Part shown: positions 1 to 8,219 of the stretch, piece by piece
How positions within the stretch are numbered: position 1 is the stretch's first letter
Layout of the letters: every line of letters starts with the position of its first letter
Assembly (NCBI GenBank): GCA_034086685.1
Contig: JAXDZY010000042.1
Coordinates: 36,662 to 100,661 of the forward strand
Source: TWA4 sp034086685
Lineage (GTDB): Bacteria; Bacillota; Clostridia; Lachnospirales; Lachnospiraceae
Length of the DNA: 64,000 nt
Direction of reading: 5' to 3'
Notes under the pieces: model-generated
What the model was told of the DNA's origin: nothing
Databases searched by the model: none
The model's input: only the letters and a program-made list of their open reading frames with translations
Made by a program: the position numbers and the translations under genes

Positions 1-582
1 TATCTGTACAGCGTGATGGATGCAGATGCAGTGGAAGAACTGACATCAGAGGGTGATGTGGCTGTTGATCCGGAAGGAATTCTCTATATGACAGCCAATT
101 CCTCATCCGGCAGCAAATATTATGATCTGGTTCCCAGAATGCAGACCTATATTGCAAGCAGATGGCAGGAGGATGTTCCCACCTATTCTGTTGTGGATGT
201 GACGGACAATACGCTGACCATTAATACCTATCGCACAGACAATGGCGAAAAGATCGATGATACATTTACCATTGTAAAAACAGATCAGGAGAAGAATGAA
301 GCTCCAGAAAAGGTCAGTATCACAGCAGAGGTATCGGGCAGAAAAAAAGTGACTGTCTCCATTCAGAAACCGGAAGGTGAGGTAAACGGATATGAAGTAC
401 AGTATGCCGACAACAGTGAATTCTGTGTACCGGTAACGAGACATATAAAGAAAACAGAATTAACGTTCACATATTCTGCGCTGAAAGGTACCTGTTATGT
501 AAGAGTCCGTGCGTATAAAAAGGTTTCCGGAAAAACCATTTACGGCGAATACAGCGACACGGTAAAGGTTACGATTAAGTAA
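1..582 (+). CDS. C-terminal part of a metallophosphoesterase (purple acid phosphatase-like), 5' end outside window
   Basis: The reading frame is open from base 1, so only the last 193 residues are present. The first half carries a D-P-E-G-x-L-Y-M-T-A-N-S-S-S-G-S-K-Y-Y segment followed by P-T-Y-S-V-V-D-V, a pattern I know from the end of the catalytic domain of secreted calcineurin-like/purple-acid-phosphatase-like phosphoesterases of clostridia. The last ~85 residues look like one fibronectin type III domain (N-G-Y-E-V-Q-Y-A, then Y-V-R-V-R-A-Y-K), common at the end of secreted clostridial enzymes. Metal ligands and signal peptide would lie upstream of the window. It probably hydrolyses phosphate esters outside the cell. 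The family call rests on remembered motifs. Confidence 0.6.
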   Translation, partial: YLYSVMDADAVEELTSEGDVAVDPEGILYMTANSSSGSKYYDLVPRMQTYIASRWQEDVPTYSVVDVTDNTLTINTYRTDNGEKIDDTFTIVKTDQEKNEAPEKVSITAEVSGRKKVTVSIQKPEGEVNGYEVQYADNSEFCVPVTRHIKKTELTFTYSALKGTCYVRVRAYKKVSGKTIYGEYSDTVKVTIK

Positions 583-605
583 TCTGAAGATACGGAAACG
601 GCATT

Positions 606-1727
606 GTGAAAAAGAAAATAATTCAAAGGGGAGGTCTGGCAGCAGCCGGTCTCCTCTTAATTCTGTTTTTTTTTCTTTTCCGGGGTACTGAAAAAACAGA
701 ATTAATGGAAACAGAGGGGCGCAGCTTTGAAAAGGCGGAGGTTACAGCCGTCCTTCAGGATAATGAAACTGAAAATGGAAATATTGCAGGAAATCAGATC
801 GTGAGGCTTCGGCTCCTGACAGGAGAGTACAAAGGCAAGCAGGTGGAAGCAGCCAGCTCTTCGGGTTATCTGTTCGGGGCTCATTGCGAAGAAGGAATGA
901 AAGTTGTTGCCATTGTCAATGAGTCGAATGGAGAACTGGTGGCTTCTGTGTACAGTGTGAACAGGGAACCCATGATCTGGCTGATGGCGGCATTGTTTGT
1001 GGCAATTGTGGTTCTGGTGGGAGGAAGAAAAGGCCTGTCATCCATTCTGGGACTTGTTTTTACCATGCTTTGTATTCTGTTTATTTTTCTGCCAATGATA
1101 TACCGGGGAATCTCTCCGGTTCTGGCTGCTGTGCTGGTAACAGCAGTGACAACTGTTGTTACCATGTGTCTTATTGACGGAATTTCGAAGAAGTCTGCTG
1201 CTGCCATGGCGGGAACGGTCATTGGAGTTATTATAGCCGGAATTTTTGCATGGGTATTCGGTAAAGTAACCCGCATCAGCGGTTATAATGTTACTGATAT
1301 TGAAAATCTGATCTATGTTGGTGAGATGACAGATATCCGTATCGGTGAGCTTCTTTTTGCCGGAATTCTGATTGCAGCTCTTGGAGCGGTTATGGATGTG
1401 GGCATATCCATAGCATCCACGTTAAATGAATTGAAAGAAACGGATGGGACATTGACGGCGAAGGAACTGTTTCGATCCGGTATGAATGTGGGGAGAGATA
1501 TGATGGGGACCATGTCCAATACACTGATTCTGGCTTTTACGGGGGGTTCCATCAATACACTGGTATTCATCTATGCCTATAATTACCAGTACAGACAGAT
1601 TATTAACATGTATTCCATCGGAATTGAACTGATGCAGGGGTTGTCGGCAAGTATGGGGGTCATTCTGACTGTGCCGGTTACATCGCTGATCGGAGCATGG
1701 CTTCTGGGGGCGAAGAGGAGAAACTGA
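606..1727 (+). CDS. YibE/F family membrane protein
   Basis: A 373-residue integral membrane protein starting at GTG. Residues ~8-25 form an N-terminal hydrophobic anchor. A soluble extracytoplasmic section follows (E-V-T-A-V-L-Q-D, then R-L-L-T-G-E-Y-K-G-K), and from about residue 122 there are seven or so membrane helices. The small N-terminal beta domain, V-G-G-R-K-G-L, and the late S-x-S-M-G-V-I-L-T-V-P segment fit the YibE/F family (PF07907). Family members are polytopic proteins of unconfirmed transport function. It starts 24 bp after the phosphoesterase stop and could be co-transcribed with it. The family is fairly sure; the substrate is unknown. Confidence 0.8.
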   Translation: MKKKIIQRGGLAAAGLLLILFFFLFRGTEKTELMETEGRSFEKAEVTAVLQDNETENGNIAGNQIVRLRLLTGEYKGKQVEAASSSGYLFGAHCEEGMKVVAIVNESNGELVASVYSVNREPMIWLMAALFVAIVVLVGGRKGLSSILGLVFTMLCILFIFLPMIYRGISPVLAAVLVTAVTTVVTMCLIDGISKKSAAAMAGTVIGVIIAGIFAWVFGKVTRISGYNVTDIENLIYVGEMTDIRIGELLFAGILIAALGAVMDVGISIASTLNELKETDGTLTAKELFRSGMNVGRDMMGTMSNTLILAFTGGSINTLVFIYAYNYQYRQIINMYSIGIELMQGLSASMGVILTVPVTSLIGAWLLGAKRRN

Positions 1728-1778
1728 TTATTTTATGGCCGTATTTCCCGGATCATTATAAAAATTTTCCTGAAACGA

Positions 1779-1809
1779 TTGACTGTAAAGTTTCTTTATA
1801 GTTTATAAT
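1779..1809 (+). promoter_or_regulatory. Promoter with MerR-type 19-bp spacer and dyad
   Basis: TTGACT (1779-1784) and TATAAT (1804-1809) are separated by 19 bp instead of the usual 17. The spacer holds a near-perfect inverted repeat, CTGTAAAG / CTTTATAG, around TTT (1783-1801). Over-long spacers with a central dyad are the hallmark of promoters activated by MerR proteins through DNA distortion. The gene directly downstream encodes a MerR protein, so autoregulation is likely. Confidence 0.75.
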
Positions 1810-1851
1810 GAACTCAAAATCGGACAGATTTCCATGGAAAGGGGGATTTAT

Positions 1852-3360
1852 ATGAACATAAAGGAAATAGAAGCGCGTTCCGGTCTTGCCCGGGCCAATA
1901 TCCGTTATTATGAAAAGGAAGGTCTGCTGCATCCTGAGCGCAGGGAGAATGGATACCGGGATTACTCAGAAGAAGATCTGGAGCTTTTGAAGAAAATCCG
2001 CCTTATGAGGGAACTGGGAATTTCACTGGAAGAGATCAGAAGGCTGATTGAGCAGCCGCAGATTCTGGAAGAGATCATGGGGCAGCGGATGCAGGGGATG
2101 GAGACGGAAGTGCTGGATCTGAATGATGCCATAACAGTGTGTTCGGAGATCCGTCATGATGGTGCAGTTTTCAATAGTATGGAAACGGACCGGTATCTGA
2201 ATCGCCTGGAGGAGCTGGCACAAGAGCGAAACCGGCCGGATGATCTGTCGCAGCAGGTACTGGAAAGCGACAGAGAACCTTCCTCTGTCTGGCCCTGGAG
2301 ACGTTTTCTGGCAAGAATGCTGGATCTGCAGCTGTGTTCATGGCTGTGGCTGTTTGTATGGATCGTTCCTCTGAAACAGGTGAACGGAAGCGGTTTTTTC
2401 TACAGTTTGCTCAATACGGCGGCAGCCATGATATTTATGGTGGTTCTGGAGCCTTTTTTCCTGGCATACACGGGAACTACACCGGGCAAATGGATATTCG
2501 GGCTTTCCGTTTCGGATGAGGATGGAAAAAGGCTGTCTTATTCCGATGGGGTGAAAAGGACGGTCAGGGTACTCATCTTCGGTATGGGTCTGCAGATTCC
2601 GGTGGTGGAGCTTTTCTGCATGTACCGCGGTTATAAAAAGTATGTAAATGGACAGGGGCTGTCCTGGGAGAGAGAAGATGTCAGACAGTCGGAGATTTCT
2701 TTTTGTGAGAAAAAGCTTTACAGAACAGTGATCGTATATATCCTGGTGCTGGGAATCGGTTTTGGAGGAAGCTTCCTTGTTTCCACATATCAGTTGATCC
2801 CGCCCAACCGCGGAGAATTGACAGTAGAAGAATTTGCGGAAAATTATAATTATTATGTGAATATGATGAGCAGATTGACCGGGGAATCATGTAGAAATAC
2901 CGATTTTCTGAATGAGGATGGGCAGTACAGAGAAAATTCAGAAGCAAATGACAGCGAAGGTATGACTGTTTATCTGGATCTGGCTGCGTATGAGGCTCCC
3001 GTATGGGAATATAAAACAGAAAACGGAATCATTTCGGAAGCTTCCTTCCAGGTACAGTTTTCCACCTCGTATCCGGTGAGCAGCTACAGTGATCCCATGG
3101 TCTGTTCAATCCTGGCCCTTGGCGGTGCCTGGGATGAAGCTTCTGTTCTGAATATGGCAGTCTACCGGCTCACAAAGCGGACAGCTGATATCGGTTTCGG
3201 GGATTATGAGTTTTCCGACTGTGGAATTCATGTTTCCTGTCGTATGGAGTACGATGGAGAAAAAATTTCAAAGGAACAGAGAAATCAGCAGTGGCTTGAC
3301 GGATATTCGCAGAAAATACATGATTTTTCTCTTGAATTTGTTATGAATCCCATAAAATGA
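1852..3360 (+). CDS. Membrane-bound MerR-family regulator with RDD domain
   Basis: A 502-residue protein. Residues 1-70 are a MerR winged helix (I-K-E-I-E-A-R-S-G-L, N-I-R-Y-Y-E-K-E-G-L, L-E-E-I-R-R-L-I) and a coiled linker follows. Residues ~150-275 are an RDD-type membrane domain (R-R-F-L-A-R-M-L-D, T-P-G-K-W-I-F-G). One more helix (~residues 292-312) precedes an extracytoplasmic C-terminal domain of ~190 residues. ATG at 1852 was chosen over ATG at 1834 because GAAAGGGGG lies just before it and the MerR domain then starts cleanly. The layout suggests a one-component transmembrane sensor that reads an outside signal and binds DNA inside. The 19-bp-spacer promoter at 1779-1809 suggests self-control. 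Target genes are unknown; the upstream YibE/F gene is one candidate. Confidence 0.85.
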   Translation: MNIKEIEARSGLARANIRYYEKEGLLHPERRENGYRDYSEEDLELLKKIRLMRELGISLEEIRRLIEQPQILEEIMGQRMQGMETEVLDLNDAITVCSEIRHDGAVFNSMETDRYLNRLEELAQERNRPDDLSQQVLESDREPSSVWPWRRFLARMLDLQLCSWLWLFVWIVPLKQVNGSGFFYSLLNTAAAMIFMVVLEPFFLAYTGTTPGKWIFGLSVSDEDGKRLSYSDGVKRTVRVLIFGMGLQIPVVELFCMYRGYKKYVNGQGLSWEREDVRQSEISFCEKKLYRTVIVYILVLGIGFGGSFLVSTYQLIPPNRGELTVEEFAENYNYYVNMMSRLTGESCRNTDFLNEDGQYRENSEANDSEGMTVYLDLAAYEAPVWEYKTENGIISEASFQVQFSTSYPVSSYSDPMVCSILALGGAWDEASVLNMAVYRLTKRTADIGFGDYEFSDCGIHVSCRMEYDGEKISKEQRNQQWLDGYSQKIHDFSLEFVMNPIK

Positions 3361-3409
3361 TAAATTAAACGAATCAGGCACCATGATCCGGACAGATTTT
3401 CAATGTATT

Positions 3410-4315
3410 TCAGAAAGGACACCGGACGGTGTCTGACAGCATACGGATAAATGCCTCGCTTGCTGCAGAATGGGGGGTCTGCGTGCATACAAGACAGATG
3501 GAGCGGGGAGAAACAGATTCTTTCAGCTGCAGGGCTGCTGCAGTATGCTGTTCCAGCGCTTCTCTGGCAAAATATTCCGGTGTGAATCCGATGCCGAAGT
3601 TCTGGGTTACCATGGGCATGATCAGATCGGAAGTGGCAAGTTCGATATCCGGTGCCCAGGTAATCTGTTTTTCGGATAGAAAATCATCCAGAAAATTACG
3701 GGTGCAGGTGTCTTTTTCCAGACAGATCAGAGGATAACCGGTCAGTTCTTCCAGGGAGACCGGTTTTTCCGCCAGAAAGGCATAGTCGGTGCCCACCACA
3801 AACAGGTCGGAAAAGTCTTCCAGACGTGTAATGGTGAAATCCTCTCCGTAATTGCTGTTCATGTCCATAACAAGAATGGCAAAGTCAAGCACTCCCTGTT
3901 TCAGGGACTGCAGAGTGGCAGGTGTATTGCTGTTGGCTATTTTCAGTTTGATGCCCGGATGAAGAGCGCGGTACTGTTTTAACCAGGGGATCAGGTGAAA
4001 ATGCAGAATGGTTTCTGTGGCACCGATGGTGACAGAGCCTTCGGACAGCTGCAGAGCGGCCTGCAGCTCTTCCTCGCCTTTCAGGATCTGTTCGCAGGCA
4101 ATGGAAATATGGAAATAAAGGTTTTTCGCTTCAGGTGTCATAATAACACCTTTTTTTGTGCGGAGAAACAGAGTGCAGCCCAGCTCTTTTTCCAGATTGC
4201 GGATGGCATGGCTGATGGTTGGCTGAGTCAGAAAAAGTGCGTTGGCAGCAGCAGTGATACTTCCTGTTTTTCCTACATAATAAAAAATACGGTAATAATC
4301 AAAACTGGCGGACAT
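3410..4315 (-). CDS. LysR-family transcriptional regulator
   Basis: A 301-residue protein with an N-terminal winged helix (residues ~1-60: F-Y-Y-V-G-K-T-G-S-I-T-A-A-A-N-A-L-F-L-T-Q-P) and a periplasmic-binding-like effector domain (G-S-V-T-I-G-A-T-E-T onward), the usual LysR length and order. The start at 4315 follows AAAGGAG; the longer reading from 4330 would include that ribosome-binding site. It is divergent from the MATE transporter gene, and the intergenic region holds a perfect dyad (4391-4409) of the ATC-N9-GAT type. It most likely controls itself and the transporter. The effector is unknown. Confidence 0.88.
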   Translation of the reverse strand: MSASFDYYRIFYYVGKTGSITAAANALFLTQPTISHAIRNLEKELGCTLFLRTKKGVIMTPEAKNLYFHISIACEQILKGEEELQAALQLSEGSVTIGATETILHFHLIPWLKQYRALHPGIKLKIANSNTPATLQSLKQGVLDFAILVMDMNSNYGEDFTITRLEDFSDLFVVGTDYAFLAEKPVSLEELTGYPLICLEKDTCTRNFLDDFLSEKQITWAPDIELATSDLIMPMVTQNFGIGFTPEYFAREALEQHTAAALQLKESVSPRSICLVCTQTPHSAASEAFIRMLSDTVRCPF

Positions 4316-4390
4316 GGGGACTCCTTTCAATTGCTGTAATACTGATATATATATTATCTATGGATATACTGAAAAAGATTCATTATATTT

Positions 4391-4409
4391 ATATCATATT
4401 TTGTGATAT
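4391..4409. promoter_or_regulatory. Candidate LysR operator between lysR and MATE genes
   Basis: ATATCA-N7-TGATAT is a perfect 6-bp inverted repeat lying between the divergent LysR and MATE genes. It fits the T-N11-A / ATC-N9-GAT form of LysR boxes. The surrounding DNA is AT-rich, so some palindromy is expected by chance. Confidence 0.5.
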
Positions 4410-4486
4410 ACTTCCAGATTGTATCAGAACAGGTAAAAAATGGAAAAACTGCGGCATTAATGAAGCGGTTTTCTGTTCTGCTGCAG

Positions 4487-4512
4487 TGCCGGCGGATTGT
4501 AAATCCGGCACA
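4487..4512 (+). promoter_or_regulatory. Hairpin just upstream of MATE ribosome-binding site
   Basis: TGCCGG and CCGGCA form a 6-bp GC-rich stem, with GGATT/AAATCC able to add inner pairs. It lies immediately before the AGAGAGGAG ribosome-binding site of the transporter and could affect its translation. There is no U-tract, so it is not a terminator. Confidence 0.4.
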
Positions 4513-4525
4513 GAGAGGAGAGGCA

Positions 4526-5881
4526 ATGAATAAAGATTTGACGGTGGGAAAACCGTCGGAGGTTCTCTGGAAGTTTTCCCTGCCATTATTTGGAAGTGTG
4601 ATTTTTCAGCAGATGTATAACATAGCCGACAGTCTTATTGCCGGAAAATTTGTGGGAGAGAATGCTCTGGCGGCAGTGGGAAACTCCTATGAAATCACCC
4701 TGATCTATCTGGCTTTCGCATTCGGGTGCAACATCGGCACATCCGTAATTGTGTCACAGTTTTTCGGGGCAAAAAAAATGAAGGATGTAAAAACCACGGT
4801 CAGTACATCCATGCTCGCCACCGGTGTTTTGTGCGGGATTCTGATGCTTGCGGGATTTTTATTTACTCCGGATCTTCTGCATCTGATTAATACGCCGGAT
4901 AATGTATTTTCCGACTGTCTTCTGTATCTGAATATCTACACAGGGGGTCTGCTGTTTTTATTCTTTTACAATGTAAGTACCGGTATTTTTTCAGCACTGG
5001 GCGATTCGGTCACCCCTTTCCGGTTTCTGGCAGTGTCTTCTGTGGCAAATATCGCAGCAGATTATTTGTTTGTCACAGCATTTGACATGGGAATTGCCGG
5101 TGTTGCATGGGCAACCTTTATCTGTCAGGGAGTCAGCTGTATCGCTGCAGTTATTACAGTACTGCGCAGAATGGCAGCTCTGGAAAAAGGAGTTAAGGCA
5201 CCGCTGTTTTCTGTACATATTCTGAAAAAGATCATGGTTGTGGCAATTCCCAGCATCCTGCAGCAGAGCTTTATTTCTGTGGGAAATATCCTGATTCAGA
5301 GTGTGATCAATAATTTCGGGACAGGTGTTATAGCCGGTTATTCCGCGGCGATTAAACTGAACAATCTGGTTATTACATCGTTTACCACACTGGGAAACGG
5401 CATGTCCAATTATATTTCCCAGAATCTGGGTGCCGGGCGGAAAGAAAGAATTGTACCCGGGTACCGGGCAGGGCTGCGCATGGTTTATATCATCTGTATT
5501 CCTGTCATTATTCTTTACTGGGCGGCAGGTCCTGTGCTGACCGGTATTTTCATGCATCGGGGAACTGCGGAGGCAATTCAGGCCGGAACTTGGTTTTTGC
5601 GGATCGTATCGCCTTTTTATGTGGTTGTGTCCACCAAGCTGATCGCGGATGGTGTTCTTCGCGGTGCGCAGGCAATGAGGCAGTTTATGACGGCCACATT
5701 TACGGATCTGATCCTTCGTGTGGTTCTGGTTTATATTCTGTCAGATCTGTACGGTGTGGTCGGTATCTGGTCCGCATGGCCGGTGGGCTGGTGCCTGGGA
5801 ACCCTGGTTTCTGTATGGTTTTACCGCAGGATTACCGTGGATATGAGGCAGATTCAGCGGATTTCTCCGGTAAGGGGATAA
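4526..5881 (+). CDS. MATE-family multidrug/metabolite exporter
   Basis: A 451-residue polytopic protein with about 12 membrane helices, the usual MATE length. The start L-W-K-F-S-L-P-L-F-G-S-V-I-F-Q-Q-M-Y-N-I-A-D and the G-x-N-A-L-A-A-V-G motif are typical of the clostridial MATE branch, where cation-driven export of drugs or metabolites is known. ATG at 4526 follows GAGAGGAG; the upstream in-frame start at 4403 would add 41 residues unlike the family. It is divergent from a LysR gene that probably regulates it. The substrate cannot be read from sequence. Confidence 0.9.
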   Translation: MNKDLTVGKPSEVLWKFSLPLFGSVIFQQMYNIADSLIAGKFVGENALAAVGNSYEITLIYLAFAFGCNIGTSVIVSQFFGAKKMKDVKTTVSTSMLATGVLCGILMLAGFLFTPDLLHLINTPDNVFSDCLLYLNIYTGGLLFLFFYNVSTGIFSALGDSVTPFRFLAVSSVANIAADYLFVTAFDMGIAGVAWATFICQGVSCIAAVITVLRRMAALEKGVKAPLFSVHILKKIMVVAIPSILQQSFISVGNILIQSVINNFGTGVIAGYSAAIKLNNLVITSFTTLGNGMSNYISQNLGAGRKERIVPGYRAGLRMVYIICIPVIILYWAAGPVLTGIFMHRGTAEAIQAGTWFLRIVSPFYVVVSTKLIADGVLRGAQAMRQFMTATFTDLILRVVLVYILSDLYGVVGIWSAWPVGWCLGTLVSVWFYRRITVDMRQIQRISPVRG

Positions 5882-5944
5882 TCCCTGGAAGAGAAGCTGC
5901 GGATGTAATAGAGAAATTATTGTCGAAAAAAGGAGGAGAATTTA

Positions 5945-7111
5945 ATGATTCAGTTTCTGGTAAAACGTTTTGTCCCGGATTGCGAGAATGTATCGGATCC
6001 ACGGGTACGCTCCGGTTACGGTACACTGGGAGGCACGGTTGGCATTATCTGCAATGTACTTCTGTTTCTGGTAAAGTTTATGACCGGTGTGGCGGCAGGT
6101 TCTGTTTCTGTCATGGCGGATGCATTCAATAACCTTTCAGATGCCGGTTCTTCTGTGGTGACACTGATCGGTTTTAAGATGGCAGGAAAGCCTGCGGATC
6201 CGGATCATCCTTTCGGTCATGGCCGTATTGAATACCTGTCGGGATTATTTGTGTCTGTGGTGATTCTGCTGATGGGAATTGAGCTTTTAAAAAGCTCTGC
6301 AGAGAAAATCCTTCATCCTGAAGAAATTGAAGTAACTTTGTTATCCGTATGTGTACTGGTACTGGCCATTCTTCTGAAATTCTGGATGGCGTATTTTAAC
6401 CGGACACTGGGAGAACGGATTTCATCGGAAGCAATGAAGGCAACGGCAGCAGACAGTATGAGTGATTGCGTGGCAACCACCGCTGTTCTGCTGGGTATGA
6501 TTTTCTGTTATTTTACCAGCTGGAATATTGATGGCTATGTTGGTGTACTGGTGTCATTTTTTGTTCTGAAAGCGGGATATGAATCGGCGAAAGATACGAT
6601 CCAGCCGCTTCTGGGAACCGCACCGGATCCGGAACTGGTATCTGCCATGGAAAAATACGTTATGGAAAGCAATATGGTGCTTGGAATTCATGACATGGTG
6701 GTGCACGATTACGGTCCCGGACGTCTGATGGTCTCTCTTCATGCCGAGGTGGACAGTACCAACGATGTGCTGGATATTCACGAGGAGATTGACTGCATTG
6801 AAAGAGGGATGAATAAAAAATTCATGTGTGAAACCACAATTCATATGGATCCTGTCGTGGTTCATGATGAAACAGTCAATGCTGCAAAAGCAGCGGTGGA
6901 TGAGATTGTCCGGGATATGGATCCCGGATGGAAATTCCATGATTTCCGCATGGTGAAGGGCCAGAAAAACTCCAATCTGATATTTGATCTGGTTATACCT
7001 GCGGATCAGATGGTGCATGCAAAGGAAGCCGGAAACCGTCTGGCAGAGAGGATTCATGAAGAACATCCGGAATATACGGCAGTAATCAAGGTGGAGCAGA
7101 GCTTTGTATAA
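5945..7111 (+). CDS. Cation diffusion facilitator (CDF) metal exporter
   Basis: A 388-residue CDF protein preceded by AAAGGAGGAG. Residues ~30-230 form the six-helix membrane domain with the metal-site motifs A-D-A-F-N-N-L-S-D and a second helix carrying A-A-D-S-M-S-D; D-H-P-F-G-H-G-R-I-E-Y is the family loop. The C-terminal cytoplasmic domain is rich in H and D (G-I-H-D-M-V-V-H-D-Y, I-H-M-D-P). It exports divalent metal ions such as Zn2+, Mn2+ or Fe2+ by proton exchange; which metal cannot be told. It follows the MATE gene by 63 bp and may share its transcript. Confidence 0.92.
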   Translation: MIQFLVKRFVPDCENVSDPRVRSGYGTLGGTVGIICNVLLFLVKFMTGVAAGSVSVMADAFNNLSDAGSSVVTLIGFKMAGKPADPDHPFGHGRIEYLSGLFVSVVILLMGIELLKSSAEKILHPEEIEVTLLSVCVLVLAILLKFWMAYFNRTLGERISSEAMKATAADSMSDCVATTAVLLGMIFCYFTSWNIDGYVGVLVSFFVLKAGYESAKDTIQPLLGTAPDPELVSAMEKYVMESNMVLGIHDMVVHDYGPGRLMVSLHAEVDSTNDVLDIHEEIDCIERGMNKKFMCETTIHMDPVVVHDETVNAAKAAVDEIVRDMDPGWKFHDFRMVKGQKNSNLIFDLVIPADQMVHAKEAGNRLAERIHEEHPEYTAVIKVEQSFV

Positions 7112-7200
7112 ATCTTTTGTAAAAGTTTCGGTACAGAGCTTGTAGTTCGTCCTTCTTTGTGTTAATATGCAGAGAAAAAAACTGGAAGAAGGTTATTGCA

Positions 7201-7860
7201 ATGAAGAGATATTTATTGACTGTATTGATAATTTCAGCCATGGCTGTCAGTATTGCCGGCTGTGGAAGCCATAAAGAGGAAACAACAGTCGAAACAGATG
7301 CCATGGCAGAAGCAGTGACTGTGGAGATTGAAACGGAGTCATCTTCTGATACAGCTGCCGCATCCGTCGCTGAGGAAACGGAAGAAAGTGAAACCACCAC
7401 CGCGGAGGAGCCATCTTCTGATACAACTGCTGCAGTTATTACAGAAGCGGAAGCAGAAAAACTGCTTATAAAAGAATTCGGTGAAGTAGATGAAGGCAGC
7501 GGTGATAAAAATATATTCATTTATGAGAAAGTCATTAATGTAGATGGTGTGGATTATTACAGCTATAAATGGGAAGCCGGTGATGGTACCTATCTTTGCA
7601 ATGCTTTTGTGAGAACCGACGGAACAGATGCGCTCACCGGTATTTATTCAGATGGAAAGTGGGAACTGGGTTCTGATTTCGGTTCGGATGATCCGGATGA
7701 CAGCTTTGATGACGGCATGGAATATGATGAGGAAGAGTATGACGAAGAATACGATGATTCAGAAGATGATTTCTATGACGATGGATTCGAAGATGTGGAT
7801 GAGGAAGGAGAAGAACCTGCGGAAGATGACGTATTTGATGATATGGATCCGGAAGAATAA
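7201..7860 (+). CDS. Putative lipoprotein with very acidic C-terminal tail
   Basis: A 219-residue protein. Residues 1-22 are a lipoprotein signal peptide with lipobox S-I-A-G-C. A linker rich in T, E and S follows, then a ~70-residue globular part (A-E-K-L-L-I-K-E-F-G, Y-Y-S-Y-K-W-E-A-G-D-G). The last ~60 residues are almost all D and E (D-D-G-M-E-Y-D-E-E-E-Y). The acidic tail could bind Ca2+ or other cations at the cell surface; that is inference only. ATG 7201 was chosen because it starts the signal peptide. No further family was recognised. Confidence 0.8.
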   Translation: MKRYLLTVLIISAMAVSIAGCGSHKEETTVETDAMAEAVTVEIETESSSDTAAASVAEETEESETTTAEEPSSDTTAAVITEAEAEKLLIKEFGEVDEGSGDKNIFIYEKVINVDGVDYYSYKWEAGDGTYLCNAFVRTDGTDALTGIYSDGKWELGSDFGSDDPDDSFDDGMEYDEEEYDEEYDDSEDDFYDDGFEDVDEEGEEPAEDDVFDDMDPEE

Positions 7861-7877
7861 TCTGTGTCATTTTGTGC

Positions 7878-7906
7878 TTGACATGTCGCATTCTTATGTG
7901 TTAGAC
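7878..7906 (+). promoter_or_regulatory. Promoter for antiterminator leader
   Basis: TTGACA (7878-7883) and TTAGAC (7901-7906) are separated by 17 bp. Transcription would begin about 25-30 bases before the first RAT element, the right distance for a LicT-type leader. The -10 is a weak match. Confidence 0.5.
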
Positions 7907-7936
7907 TGTAAAAAGTAAGAAACAATCAGATTCAGG

Positions 7937-8008
7937 GGATTGTGACTGGTAATGCAGGCAAGACCATCTTATAGAGAGTATTCTTTCTATAGGGGGGTCT
8001 TTTTTTAT
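7937..8008 (+). promoter_or_regulatory. RAT element overlapping an intrinsic terminator (licT leader)
   Basis: Bases 7937-7965 match the 29-nt ribonucleic antiterminator of the BglG/LicT/GlcT family (GGATTGTGACTGG, AATGCAGGCA, AGACC). The 3' end (AGACC) also starts the 5' arm of a terminator, pairing with GGTCT before a run of seven T (TATAG/CTATA extends the stem). This mutually exclusive arrangement means the antiterminator protein made downstream probably controls its own synthesis. Confidence 0.9.
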
Positions 8009-8219
8009 TAATATAAAATTTTCCTGTCGGGGTTCAGGCAATCGGACAGGAACCTGCGGGCCGGATCATTCCTGTGATCGTTCTGCCTTTTGTATATGGT
8101 CTGTACAGGGCGGTTTTTTAGGAGAAGAGAAGATTTATGGAGAGATTACGTACAGGTTACGGTTATCTCCGGAGTCCGGAAGGGGAAGTTCGGACTGTAC
8201 TATGTGAGGATTGAAGCGG

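Noticed and set aside
8009..8210. Small gene between the first RAT terminator and the antiterminator
   Set aside because: No frame with a ribosome-binding site and plausible protein; only short hairpins such as AGTCCG/CGGACT near the licT start are present.
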